NCBI GenBank assembly: GCA_020832725.1
Contig: JAFIEC010000189.1
Span: 1 to 7,421 of the forward strand
DNA from: Paracoccaceae bacterium
Lineage (GTDB): Bacteria; Pseudomonadota; Alphaproteobacteria; Rhodobacterales; Rhodobacteraceae
DNA length: 7,421 nt
Reading direction: 5' to 3'
A program made the translations under genes and the position numbers. Each line of letters starts with the position of its first letter. Within the stretch, counting starts at the first letter, position 1. The notes under the pieces are model-generated. The model worked only from the letters and a program-made list of their open reading frames with translations, did not search any database and was not told where the DNA came from. This document shows, one piece after another, positions 1-6,105 of this stretch.

Positions 1-27
1 GCCGCCCATTGCGCCCTGCCCCGCCAT
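1..27 (-). CDS. Possible 5' end of a minus-strand gene, perhaps rlmE (23S rRNA methyltransferase), truncated by the window edge
   Basis: An ATG on the minus strand at 27-25 opens a frame that continues to the window edge, reading MAGQGAMGG. A second in-frame ATG lies at 9-7. A G-run (36-32) sits 4 nt upstream of the first ATG and is a poor Shine-Dalgarno match. Nine residues cannot identify a family. My only reason for suggesting RlmE (the FtsJ-like 2'-O-methyltransferase of 23S rRNA) is my recollection that it often follows the Ppx/GppA gene in Rhodobacterales and begins with a short Gly/Ser/Arg-rich tail. It would lie in the same direction as the phosphatase, 96 bp downstream of its stop. 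It could equally be non-coding. Confidence 0.3.
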
Positions 28-123
28 GGCGCCCCCAATATGCTGACCGCGCCTAGCAAAGCCCCCGACCAGCCGCAAGCTGCACCGCGATCGTGCGCCC
101 CGGCCAGACGGCAGGCGCGCCCG

Positions 124-1242
124 TCACAGCGGGGCATCCTCCAGCACGCCATCGGCGCTCATCATGGAATAGAGCAACCCCTCGCGCAGGCCCCGGTCGG
201 CCACCGACAGACGGTCGGTCGGCCAGACCCGCATCAGCGCCTGCAGGATCGCGGCCCCCGACATGATCAGGGTTTGCCGTTCCCGCCCGATCCTTGGGTC
301 CTCGCGCCGGCCTTCGGGCCCCATGCGCAGGTAGGAGCGGATCACCTCGTTGATCTGCTCGGAGGTCATGCGCAGGCCGTCCACCTTGGAACGGTCATAG
401 CGCTTCAGCCCCAGATGCGACGCCGCGACCGTGGTCACGGTGCCGGATGTCCCGATGATCTGGAAGCGCGAATCCACCTGCGGGGCCTCGGCCTGATACG
501 GGGTGAAATCGGCCAGCGCCTCTTCGAAATACCACGACATCAGGGCAAAGCGCGCCATGTCGTCCTCGACATCCTCGAATTGCTCGCGCAGCGTGGCCAG
601 ACCCAGCGGCACCGAGATCCAGTCCACCACCTTTGCTGCGGCAAAGGGTGTGGGTGCTGCCACGAAACCGCTGTGCAGCCGCATGATGGCGCGCGGGCGT
701 TCCCGCCACGGCACGGCGGACAGGTCGATCCAGACAAGCTCGGTGGAACCACCACCGATATCCACCACCAGAAGCTGCTCTGTCCGGGTGGAGACAAGCG
801 GCGCACAGCTGACGACGGCCAGCCGGGCCTCTTCCTCGGCGTTGATGACTTCCAGCTCCAGCCCTGTCTCGCGCGCGACCTGGCTGATGAAGGCCGCGCC
901 GTTGCTCGCCCTGCGGCAGGCCTCGGTGGCGATCAGCCGCATCCGGCTGACCTTGTGGAGTGCCAGCTTGCGCTGGCAGGTGCGCAGTGCGGCGACGGTC
1001 CGGTCGATGCTGGCCTGGCACAACAGCCCCCGCGTCTCGAGGCCGAGGCCAAGCTGGACCGACTTGGAAAAGCTGTCGATGACGTGGAACTGCGCGCCCT
1101 TGGGCTGTGCGACCAGCATGCGGCAGGCATTCGTGCCAAGGTCCAGCGCCGCGTAAAGCTGCGCCGGGTCTGCAGGCGGATGGGCGACGCGCTCGACCGC
1201 TCTGGGGAACGCAGCCGCCCGAATGGGGCGTTCGGCCACCAT
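124..1242 (-). CDS. ppx: Ppx/GppA family phosphatase (exopolyphosphatase or pppGpp phosphohydrolase type)
   Basis: This is a 372-residue cytoplasmic phosphatase of the ASKHA (actin-like ATPase) fold. The family hydrolyses terminal phosphates of polyphosphate or the 5' phosphate of pppGpp. Visible motifs are the phosphate-1 loop DLGTNACR (34-41), IATEACRRA with the likely catalytic Glu107, the phosphate-2 loop DIGGGSTEL (161-169), GTSGTVTT (264-271) and the C-terminal ADRGLREGLL (348-357). The protein stops soon after this, so it has only the two-lobed core and lacks the helical C-terminal domain of E. coli Ppx/GppA. That short form is usual in alphaproteobacteria as I know it. The open frame extends upstream to 1407, but I chose the ATG at 1242 because GGAGG sits 8 nt upstream and the extra 55 residues look unlike the family. 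The gene is divergent from ppiD. Family assignment is sure. Polyphosphate versus pppGpp specificity cannot be read from sequence, so the symbol is provisional. Confidence 0.93.
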   Translation of the reverse strand: MVAERPIRAAAFPRAVERVAHPPADPAQLYAALDLGTNACRMLVAQPKGAQFHVIDSFSKSVQLGLGLETRGLLCQASIDRTVAALRTCQRKLALHKVSRMRLIATEACRRASNGAAFISQVARETGLELEVINAEEEARLAVVSCAPLVSTRTEQLLVVDIGGGSTELVWIDLSAVPWRERPRAIMRLHSGFVAAPTPFAAAKVVDWISVPLGLATLREQFEDVEDDMARFALMSWYFEEALADFTPYQAEAPQVDSRFQIIGTSGTVTTVAASHLGLKRYDRSKVDGLRMTSEQINEVIRSYLRMGPEGRREDPRIGRERQTLIMSGAAILQALMRVWPTDRLSVADRGLREGLLYSMMSADGVLEDAPL

Positions 1243-1250
1243 CTGGCGGG

Positions 1251-1255
1251 CCTCC
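1251..1255 (-). promoter_or_regulatory. Ribosome binding site that fixes the Ppx/GppA start
   Basis: The minus strand reads GGAGG followed by 8 nt and then the ATG at 1242-1240. It is a near-perfect Shine-Dalgarno at standard spacing and favours this start over the longer frame beginning at 1407. Confidence 0.75.
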
Positions 1256-1443
1256 GTTTCACGTTGACGAGAGGTTAGCCACGCCGCGCCCCCCGCGCAA
1301 GCGTCATGCAATGCATACTTGCGCGGCACGCCTTCAGCATCCTGAGAGAAACTCTTTTCAAGCCATTTCAATACAATGCAAAATCCGGCAGCTGCCGTGC
1401 CCGCCACGCGCCATCAATCGCCACATGCGCCCGGGCGCGCCGC

Positions 1444-1472
1444 TGGACAGCCGTGCGCCCCTCTTCTATGAG
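1444..1472 (+). promoter_or_regulatory. Predicted sigma-70-type promoter for ppiD
   Basis: TGGACA (1444-1449, five of six to TTGACA) is separated by exactly 17 bp from TATGAG (1467-1472, four of six to TATAAT). Transcription would begin near 1479, leaving a leader of about 42 nt before the ppiD ATG. TACAAT at 1372-1377 is an alternative upstream -10 but lacks a -35 partner. This is prediction by consensus only. Confidence 0.4.
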
Positions 1473-1520
1473 AGCGTCTGCGTGCGGCGATGACAGCAGC
1501 CGCAACAACAGGGAATTGGA

Positions 1521-3380
1521 ATGTCGGAACAGCGCAAGAAGCGCGGCAAGGCCGCCAACATCTTCGTCTGGATCCTGCTGGCGGGCCTGATCGTGGGGCT
1601 TGCAGGCTTCGGGATCACGGGCTTTGGCGGTAATGTGCGCAGCATCGGCAGCGTGGGAGACAGGGATCTCTCCATCGACGATTACTTCCGCGAGCTTCAG
1701 GGCGAATTGCGCGTCCTGTCCACCCAGGCGGGCCGCGCGGTCACGCTGAGCGAGGCGCGGCAGTTCGCGGTGGACCAGCGCGTGCTGGACCGGCTGATCA
1801 CGCTGGGCGCGCTGGACAACGAGGCGGCGCAACTAGGCCTTTCGGTGGGTGACGAGGTGGTGCGTGACGAGATCGTGCGCAATCCGGCCTTCACCGGGCC
1901 GGCTGGGCAGTTCGATCGGACTACCTATGATTTCGCCCTCTCGCAGGCGGGCTTCACGGCCACGCAATTCGAGGAGGCGCTGCGCGAGGAAAGTGCGCGC
2001 GGCCTGCTGGAGGCGGCGGTGGTCACCGGGCTGGTGCCGTCGCGTGCGCAGGCACGTGTCCTGCTGGCGCACATGGCCGAGGGGCGCAGCTTTTCCTGGG
2101 CGGTGGTCGATGCCTCGCGCGCGGGCCGGGTCACGGTCGAGCCGTCGGATGCCGATCTGCGCGCCTTTCACGAGGCCAATCCCGAGCGTTTCACCCTGCC
2201 CGCCGCCCGCGAGATCGCCTATGCCTCGATCACCCCCGAGCGGATGATCGACCGGATCGAAATCCCCGAGGAAGACCTGCGCAACATCTACGAATCCGAA
2301 CGCAGCCGCTTTGACCAGCCTGAGCGACGGATCGTGGACCGGCTGCCCTTTTCCAACGAGACCGCCGCCCGCGAGGCGCTGCGCGCGATTCAGGCCGGAG
2401 AGACCGATTTCGACGCGCTGGTCGAGCAGCGGGGGCTGGATTTCGAGGATGTGGAGCTGGGCGAGGTCGCGCGCAACGATCTGCCGTCGGCACAGGCCGA
2501 GGCGATCTTTGCCGCCGAAGGCACCGGCGTGATCGGTCCGGTTTCCACACCGCTCGGCCCCTCGCTGTTCCAGATCAACGCCATTCTGGACGCACAGGTC
2601 ATCCCCTTCGAGGAGGCGCGTGAGGAACTGGCTGCGGAATGGGGCATCTCCCGCGCGGCACGGGTCGTGGCCGACATGGTCGATCCGGTGGACGACCTGC
2701 TTGCGGGGGGGGCGACGCTGGAGGAACTGGCCGCCGAGACCGAGATGGAGTTTGGCCGGATCTCGTTCTTTGACGGGATGCGCGAGGGGATCGCCCGCGA
2801 CGCGAATTTCCGCGACGCCGCCCGCGAAGCCCGGCAGGGTGCCTTTCCCGAATTGCTGGAACTGTCGGACGGGGGGCTTTTCGCCCTGCGCCTTGAGCGG
2901 GAAACACCGCCGCGCCTGCAGCCCTTCGAGGAGGTGCGCGAAGAGGTTGCCGCCGCATGGGCAGCTGCGGAACAGCAGCGCCGCATCGAGGGCTTTGCCG
3001 AGGGGCTGCGCGTCCAGCTTGCTGCGGGCGTGGCCTTCGAGGATCTTGGCCTGACCCGCTTCGAGGCGGTGGACTTCCCCCGCGACGGCTCGGTGGAGGG
3101 CGCGCCGCGTGCCTTTGTTGCCGAGATCTTCCGCCTGGACGCCGGAGAGACGATCCTGTTCCCGATCGAGGGGGCGGCCATCCTGGCCCGGCTGGATGCA
3201 ATCGTGCCGTTCGATGCCGGATCGCCGGAGAATGCCGACATCCTCGAGGCGGTGGAGGCGCAGCTTGCACGGGGAATCGCGCAGGACACCTTTGCCCTGT
3301 TCGCGGATGCGCTGAAATCCTCGGCCGGCGTGTCGCTGGATCAATCGGCCATCAACGCGGTGCACGCGCAGTTCAACTGA
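1521..3380 (+). CDS. ppiD: PpiD-type SurA_N/parvulin-like periplasmic folding factor
   Basis: This 619-residue inner-membrane-anchored chaperone of the PpiD family helps exported proteins fold as they leave the Sec translocon. It has a short basic cytoplasmic N-terminus (SEQRKKRGK), one transmembrane segment (about 13-35), a SurA_N-like helical region (about 45-180) and a parvulin-like region (about 230-355) containing GETDFDAL, GTGVIGPV and SPLGP-like elements. A second, more degenerate parvulin-like stretch (about 398-465) is followed by a long mixed C-terminal part ending NAVHAQFN. The length is normal for the alphaproteobacterial family. The ATG follows AGGGA at 5-6 nt spacing, and the basic-then-hydrophobic start fits. 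The usual parvulin histidines are not seen, so chaperone activity is likelier than proline isomerisation. Its stop lies 6 bp from the stop of the opposing deacetylase. In related genomes, as I recall them, trpE follows this gene, but not here. A run of eight G lies at 2705-2712 without breaking the frame. Confidence 0.9.
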   Translation: MSEQRKKRGKAANIFVWILLAGLIVGLAGFGITGFGGNVRSIGSVGDRDLSIDDYFRELQGELRVLSTQAGRAVTLSEARQFAVDQRVLDRLITLGALDNEAAQLGLSVGDEVVRDEIVRNPAFTGPAGQFDRTTYDFALSQAGFTATQFEEALREESARGLLEAAVVTGLVPSRAQARVLLAHMAEGRSFSWAVVDASRAGRVTVEPSDADLRAFHEANPERFTLPAAREIAYASITPERMIDRIEIPEEDLRNIYESERSRFDQPERRIVDRLPFSNETAAREALRAIQAGETDFDALVEQRGLDFEDVELGEVARNDLPSAQAEAIFAAEGTGVIGPVSTPLGPSLFQINAILDAQVIPFEEAREELAAEWGISRAARVVADMVDPVDDLLAGGATLEELAAETEMEFGRISFFDGMREGIARDANFRDAAREARQGAFPELLELSDGGLFALRLERETPPRLQPFEEVREEVAAAWAAAEQQRRIEGFAEGLRVQLAAGVAFEDLGLTRFEAVDFPRDGSVEGAPRAFVAEIFRLDAGETILFPIEGAAILARLDAIVPFDAGSPENADILEAVEAQLARGIAQDTFALFADALKSSAGVSLDQSAINAVHAQFN

Positions 3381-3386
3381 CGCCGC

Positions 3387-4913
3387 TCACTCGGCCGCCC
3401 GCGCCGCTTCGGCAAGCAGCACCGCCGACAGCGGTGCGAGCACCACACTCTGGGCGCGCGCGCTCAGCGCCCAGCCCGCCAGCGCCTCGATCGTCTCGGG
3501 GTAGCTGTGGCCGATCATCACCACCATCCCGTCCTCGCGCGCCTTGAGCGCGGCACGGTCCAGATAGCGGGACTGGACCGCAGGCGGCTCCCGCTCGGAA
3601 TCGAGGGCGCGAAAGATCAGGGCCACGGGCACCTCTGCCCCTTCGGCCTTGCGCGCGGTGGTGTTCAACCCCCGATCGCGCAACGCCAGCCCATGACCTG
3701 AAACCGTCAGCATCTCGATGGTGGCCTCGGCCAGCCGCTGGCTGACCTGCAGCGGATCGCCGGGCCCGTCGATGAGGGCCGCCGCCCGGGGCATCCGCGC
3801 GAACCAGCCGCCCAGCGTGGCCGTGACCGCCTCGGGGCCCGCTTCGGCCGAAAGCCCGCCCGGGCGGTCTCCCGGGGCCAGCAGGGCCAGCTCGAAGCCT
3901 GCCTGTGACAGCTGCGCGGCGACCTCCTCCAGATCGGGGCGCAGCGGATCGAGCGCGAAGGTCACGGGCACGGGAAGATCGTCCAGCCGATCAGGCGCAA
4001 TGCCATCCTCGCCCGCCTCGATCAGGACGATGGCCATCAGCGGACGGTCGTCGAAGGAGACGAAGGACATGGCGTTGCGGCGCAGGGCATTGCCCGGCAG
4101 GCCATCCGTGTCGCCCGGTGGCATCGTGGCTTCGGTGGGCGCGGCGCCTTCGGTCCCTGTGTCCAGCGCGATGCCCGGGGTGGCGTCCGCTTCCTGCGCG
4201 GCGTGTTCGGCGCCCCGGTCCGCGATGTCGGCGGCGGTCGCTGCCGCGCCTGCATCGGCAGGCCCGGCACCGGAGCCTGCGGGCACGGGTGCCGGAATGG
4301 TGGGAAGGCGCACGGCCTCGGGGGCTGCTGGGCGTGTGGGCAGCGCGGCGATCGGCGCGGCTGCCTCTTCGGGCGTCGGGCGCGTGGGTTCGGCCACGGC
4401 CTGTGCGGGTGTGGTTGCGGCGGGTGCCGTCGGCTGCGGCGGCCCGGCAGGCAGTGCGAGGGCCGTGGTCGCCGTTTCGCGCAGGGCCGCGTCGCCCGCG
4501 TCTCCCGCTTCCGTATCGGCTGCATCGGCGCTGGCCGCATCGGCCATCGCGCCCTGCGGCGCGGGTTCTCCCATCGTGACGGTCTCGGCTGTCTCGTTGC
4601 CGTTCCCCCGGGTCATGTCGCCGCTTGCCAGATCCGCGCCGGATGCCTGTTCGTCGGTGCCGACCGGGCTCTCTGCCTCGGCGCTTTCCCCGGATTCGCT
4701 TTCCCCGGATTCGGTGTCTTCGGGGGCGGCGGCCACGGCCTCGCCGGGCTCTGGTGCCATGCTGTCGGCTTGTGCCGGGGCTTCGGTCTCCGTGGTGGGA
4801 CGGGCCGCCGGAGGGCCCGCCGCCTCGGGGGGCACGAAGGCACCCAGCAGCGCCAGCCCCGCCGCTCCGGCCACAAGCCCTGTTGCCACTCCTGCCAGGA
4901 CGCCCTGCGCCAT
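3387..4913 (-). CDS. Divergent polysaccharide deacetylase family protein (DUF610/YibQ-like), with long disordered linker
   Basis: This 508-residue envelope protein has an N-terminal hydrophobic segment (about 4-27, AQGVLAGVATGLVAGAAGL), either a membrane anchor or signal sequence. Some 250 residues of low-complexity Ala/Pro/Glu/Thr sequence (about 30-280) follow. The C-terminal domain (about 285-500) is a divergent polysaccharide deacetylase (NodB-like fold): AIVLIEAG, a VPVTFALDPLRPD strand-turn, GFELALLAP, DRGLN (413-417) and VMIGHSYPETIEAL (465-478) with His469. The family is thought to act on peptidoglycan or periplasmic glycans, but its reaction is unproven. The usual Asp-Asp after the first strand is replaced here (IEAGED), so metal-dependent catalysis is doubtful. 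The open frame extends upstream to 4988, but the ATG at 4913 is preceded by AGGAG at 7 nt and begins the hydrophobic segment. The gene normally sits near envC and a ctp protease in relatives (recollection); here it stands alone, convergent with ppiD and divergent from trpD. Confidence 0.85.
   Translation of the reverse strand: MAQGVLAGVATGLVAGAAGLALLGAFVPPEAAGPPAARPTTETEAPAQADSMAPEPGEAVAAAPEDTESGESESGESAEAESPVGTDEQASGADLASGDMTRGNGNETAETVTMGEPAPQGAMADAASADAADTEAGDAGDAALRETATTALALPAGPPQPTAPAATTPAQAVAEPTRPTPEEAAAPIAALPTRPAAPEAVRLPTIPAPVPAGSGAGPADAGAAATAADIADRGAEHAAQEADATPGIALDTGTEGAAPTEATMPPGDTDGLPGNALRRNAMSFVSFDDRPLMAIVLIEAGEDGIAPDRLDDLPVPVTFALDPLRPDLEEVAAQLSQAGFELALLAPGDRPGGLSAEAGPEAVTATLGGWFARMPRAAALIDGPGDPLQVSQRLAEATIEMLTVSGHGLALRDRGLNTTARKAEGAEVPVALIFRALDSEREPPAVQSRYLDRAALKAREDGMVVMIGHSYPETIEALAGWALSARAQSVVLAPLSAVLLAEAARAAE
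4683..4712. repeat. Perfect tandem duplication, 2 x 15 bp, within the deacetylase linker
   Basis: The plus-strand unit GCTTTCCCCGGATTC occurs twice back to back (4683-4697 and 4698-4712) without mismatch. On the coding minus strand it reads in frame as ESGES-ESGES, within the acidic part of the linker (about residues 68-77). The unit is a multiple of three, so copy changes alter length without a frameshift. It lies in an unconstrained spacer and probably arose by replication slippage. Confidence 0.8.
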
Positions 4914-4920
4914 GTTCTCT

Positions 4921-4925
4921 CTCCT
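4921..4925 (-). promoter_or_regulatory. Ribosome binding site that fixes the deacetylase start
   Basis: The minus strand reads AGGAG, then AGAGAAC (7 nt), then ATG at 4913-4911. This supports the 508-residue product rather than the 533-residue frame whose extra N-terminus is basic, Pro-rich and would bury the hydrophobic segment. Confidence 0.75.
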
Positions 4926-4946
4926 GCTTGCCGAACCGACCCCGGG

Positions 4947-4960
4947 CGGGCGCGCGCCCG
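4947..4960. repeat. 14-bp perfect palindrome CGGGCGCGCGCCCG in the deacetylase leader
   Basis: The two halves are exact reverse complements, and the sequence lies 34 bp upstream of the deacetylase ATG and next to the TTGACC hexamer at 4963. An overlapping alternative pairing is CCGGGC (4942-4947) with GCCCGG (4956-4961), giving a 6-bp stem with an 8-nt loop. It could be an operator or an mRNA hairpin, or chance in a very GC-rich spacer. Confidence 0.5.
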
Positions 4961-5062
4961 GCTTGACCCGTCGCGGCACCTCGGTCACTTATGCAGCCAC
5001 CCTTGCACCGGCCCGGGCGCGAGTATAGCGCCCTTGCCGCCCGGGTTCACCCCCGCGCCGAC

Positions 5063-5068
5063 AGAGGA
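5063..5068 (+). promoter_or_regulatory. Ribosome binding site that selects the GTG start of trpD
   Basis: AGAGGA lies 8 nt upstream of GTG (5077) but 17 nt upstream of the next in-frame ATG (5086). The GTG is therefore the better start, adding Met-Pro-Asp to the product. Confidence 0.65.
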
Positions 5069-5076
5069 CAGCGCCT

Positions 5077-6105
5077 GTGCCCGACATGAAGCCACTTCTT
5101 GCCGCCGCTGCCGAACGGCCGCTGACCCGCGACGAGGCCGAGCAGGCCTTCGGGCTGATCATGGATGGTCAGGCCACGCCCGCGCAGATGGGCGGGCTGC
5201 TGATGGCGATGCGGGTGCGCGGCGAAACGCCCGAGGAATATGCCGCTGCCGCAGGCGTGATGCGGGCCCGGTGCAACGCTGTTCGCGCGCCCGAGGGTGC
5301 GATGGACATCGTCGGAACCGGCGGCGACGGCAAGGGCACGCTGAACATCTCCACCGCCGCGGCGCTGGTGGTCGCTGGGGCGGGCGTGGTCGTGGCCAAG
5401 CACGGCAACCGCAACCTGTCGTCGCGCTCTGGCGCGGCGGATGCGCTGTCGCATCTGGGGGTGGAGGTCATGGTCGGCCCCGCCGTGGTGGAAGAGGCGA
5501 TCGCGAAGGCGGGCATCGGCTTCATGATGGCGCCGATGCACCATCCGGCCACACGCCACGTGATGCCGGTGCGGGCCGAACTGGGCACGCGGACGCTGTT
5601 CAACATCCTTGGTCCGCTGACCAACCCGGCCGGCGTGCTGCGGCAATTGTCGGGGGCCTATGCGCCGCATCTTCTGCGCCCCATGGCCGAGACGCTGCGC
5701 ATGCTGGGCAGCCGCAGGGCCTGGCTGGTGCATGGCGGTGACGGAAGCGACGAGCTGGCCATCTCGGCTGCGTCGCAGGTGGTGGCACTCGAAGAGGACG
5801 GCAGCATCCACGAATTCACCCTGACCCCTGAACAGGCGGGTCTGCCGCGCCATCCGTTCGAGGCCATCATGGGCGGCAGCCCCGAAGAGAACGCCGCCGC
5901 CCTGCGCGGGCTGCTGGGCGGCGTGCCGTCGGCCTATCGCGATGCCGTGCTGCTGAATGCTGGGGCGGCGCTGGTTGTGGCGGGGCGCGCGGGTGATGTG
6001 GCCGAGGGCGCGACGCTGGCGGCCCGCAGCATCGACAGCGGTGCCGCGCTGGCCCGGCTGGAGGCGCTGGCCTCTGTCACCGCAGGTCGCGCAGCCCGCC
6101 CGTGA
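5077..6105 (+). CDS. trpD: Anthranilate phosphoribosyltransferase
   Basis: This 342-residue cytoplasmic enzyme transfers phosphoribosyl from PRPP to anthranilate, the second step of tryptophan synthesis from chorismate. Full family length and all key motifs are present: an N-terminal helical domain with LTRDEAEQAF (16-25) and ATPAQMGG (33-40), then the PRPP-binding GTGGDGKGTLNIST (80-93). Also present are KHGNRNLSSRSG (108-119), the anthranilate-channel MAPMHHP (151-157), VRAELGTRTLFNILGPLTNPA (165-185) and the metal-binding HG-GDGSDE (219-226). The GTG start has AGAGGA 8 nt upstream, and MPDMKPLL agrees with the start I expect for relatives. No trpE, trpG or trpC adjoins it. It is divergent from the deacetylase gene and followed, after 203 bp, by a RodZ-like gene. 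I see no truncation or missing catalytic residue, so this should be a working TrpD. The related thymidine/pyrimidine phosphorylases lack this residue pattern. Confidence 0.96.
   Translation: MPDMKPLLAAAAERPLTRDEAEQAFGLIMDGQATPAQMGGLLMAMRVRGETPEEYAAAAGVMRARCNAVRAPEGAMDIVGTGGDGKGTLNISTAAALVVAGAGVVVAKHGNRNLSSRSGAADALSHLGVEVMVGPAVVEEAIAKAGIGFMMAPMHHPATRHVMPVRAELGTRTLFNILGPLTNPAGVLRQLSGAYAPHLLRPMAETLRMLGSRRAWLVHGGDGSDELAISAASQVVALEEDGSIHEFTLTPEQAGLPRHPFEAIMGGSPEENAAALRGLLGGVPSAYRDAVLLNAGAALVVAGRAGDVAEGATLAARSIDSGAALARLEALASVTAGRAARP

Larger units (their letters stand above)
1243..1520. other. Divergent intergenic region between the Ppx/GppA gene and ppiD
   Basis: These 278 bp separate two genes transcribed away from each other, so they should hold promoters for both. 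The stretch around 1305-1390 is visibly richer in A and T than the flanking genes, as expected of a promoter zone. On the plus strand there is a possible -10, TACAAT (1372-1377), without a good -35, and a better paired promoter nearer ppiD (1444-1472). On the minus strand I found only weak candidates, such as TTGCGC 17 bp from TAACCT in the GC-rich part near 1270-1305. A heptamer CAATGCA occurs twice (about 1309 and 1375). I see no convincing gene here. Short frames exist on both strands but lack ribosome sites and recognisable content. Confidence 0.6.
4914..5076. promoter_or_regulatory. Divergent promoter region between the deacetylase gene and trpD
   Basis: This 163-bp spacer must serve two genes reading outward. 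The only AT-rich core is AGTATAG (5022-5028). On the minus strand it gives TATACT (five of six to the -10 consensus), with a weak GTGAAC 17 bp upstream of it. On the plus strand it gives TATAGC (5024-5029), with TTGCAC (5003-5008) only 15 bp before. A good -35, TTGACC (4963-4968), lacks a clear partner at normal distance. No Trp-codon-rich leader peptide or attenuator is seen before trpD. A 14-bp palindrome (4947-4960) and three copies of CCCGGG (4941, 5012, 5040) also lie here. Confidence 0.35.

Noticed and set aside
40..1278. 412-codon plus-strand open frame opposite the Ppx/GppA gene
   Set aside because: Its translation is His/Pro/Gln/Arg-rich with no recognisable domain, while the opposite strand carries all Ppx/GppA motifs. 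It is an antisense shadow typical of GC-rich DNA.
1243..1407. 55-residue N-terminal extension of the Ppx/GppA protein
   Set aside because: A strong GGAGG site precedes the ATG at 1242, and the extension is unlike family starts and runs through the less GC-rich promoter zone.
1833..3365. 510-codon minus-strand open frame opposite ppiD
   Set aside because: It has shadow-like composition, no motif and no ribosome site. The ppiD frame explains this DNA.
4914..4988. 25-residue N-terminal extension of the deacetylase
   Set aside because: AGGAG lies 7 nt before the ATG at 4913, and the extension would place a basic, Pro-rich stretch ahead of the hydrophobic segment.
3718..5028. 436-codon Ser/Ala/Gly-rich plus-strand frame resembling a secreted repeat protein
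   Set aside because: The apparent Ser/Ala richness is just the complement of the Ala/Pro/Glu linker codons of the deacetylase gene. There is no signal peptide or ribosome site.
4914..5076. Trp attenuator or leader peptide upstream of trpD
   Set aside because: I looked for clustered TGG codons after a ribosome site and for a terminator with a T-run. Neither is present.
4203..5741. 512-codon plus-strand open frame crossing the deacetylase gene, the spacer and trpD
   Set aside because: It overlaps two well-supported genes and gives Gly/Arg/Cys-rich sequence without domains. Low complexity of the linker keeps the frame open.
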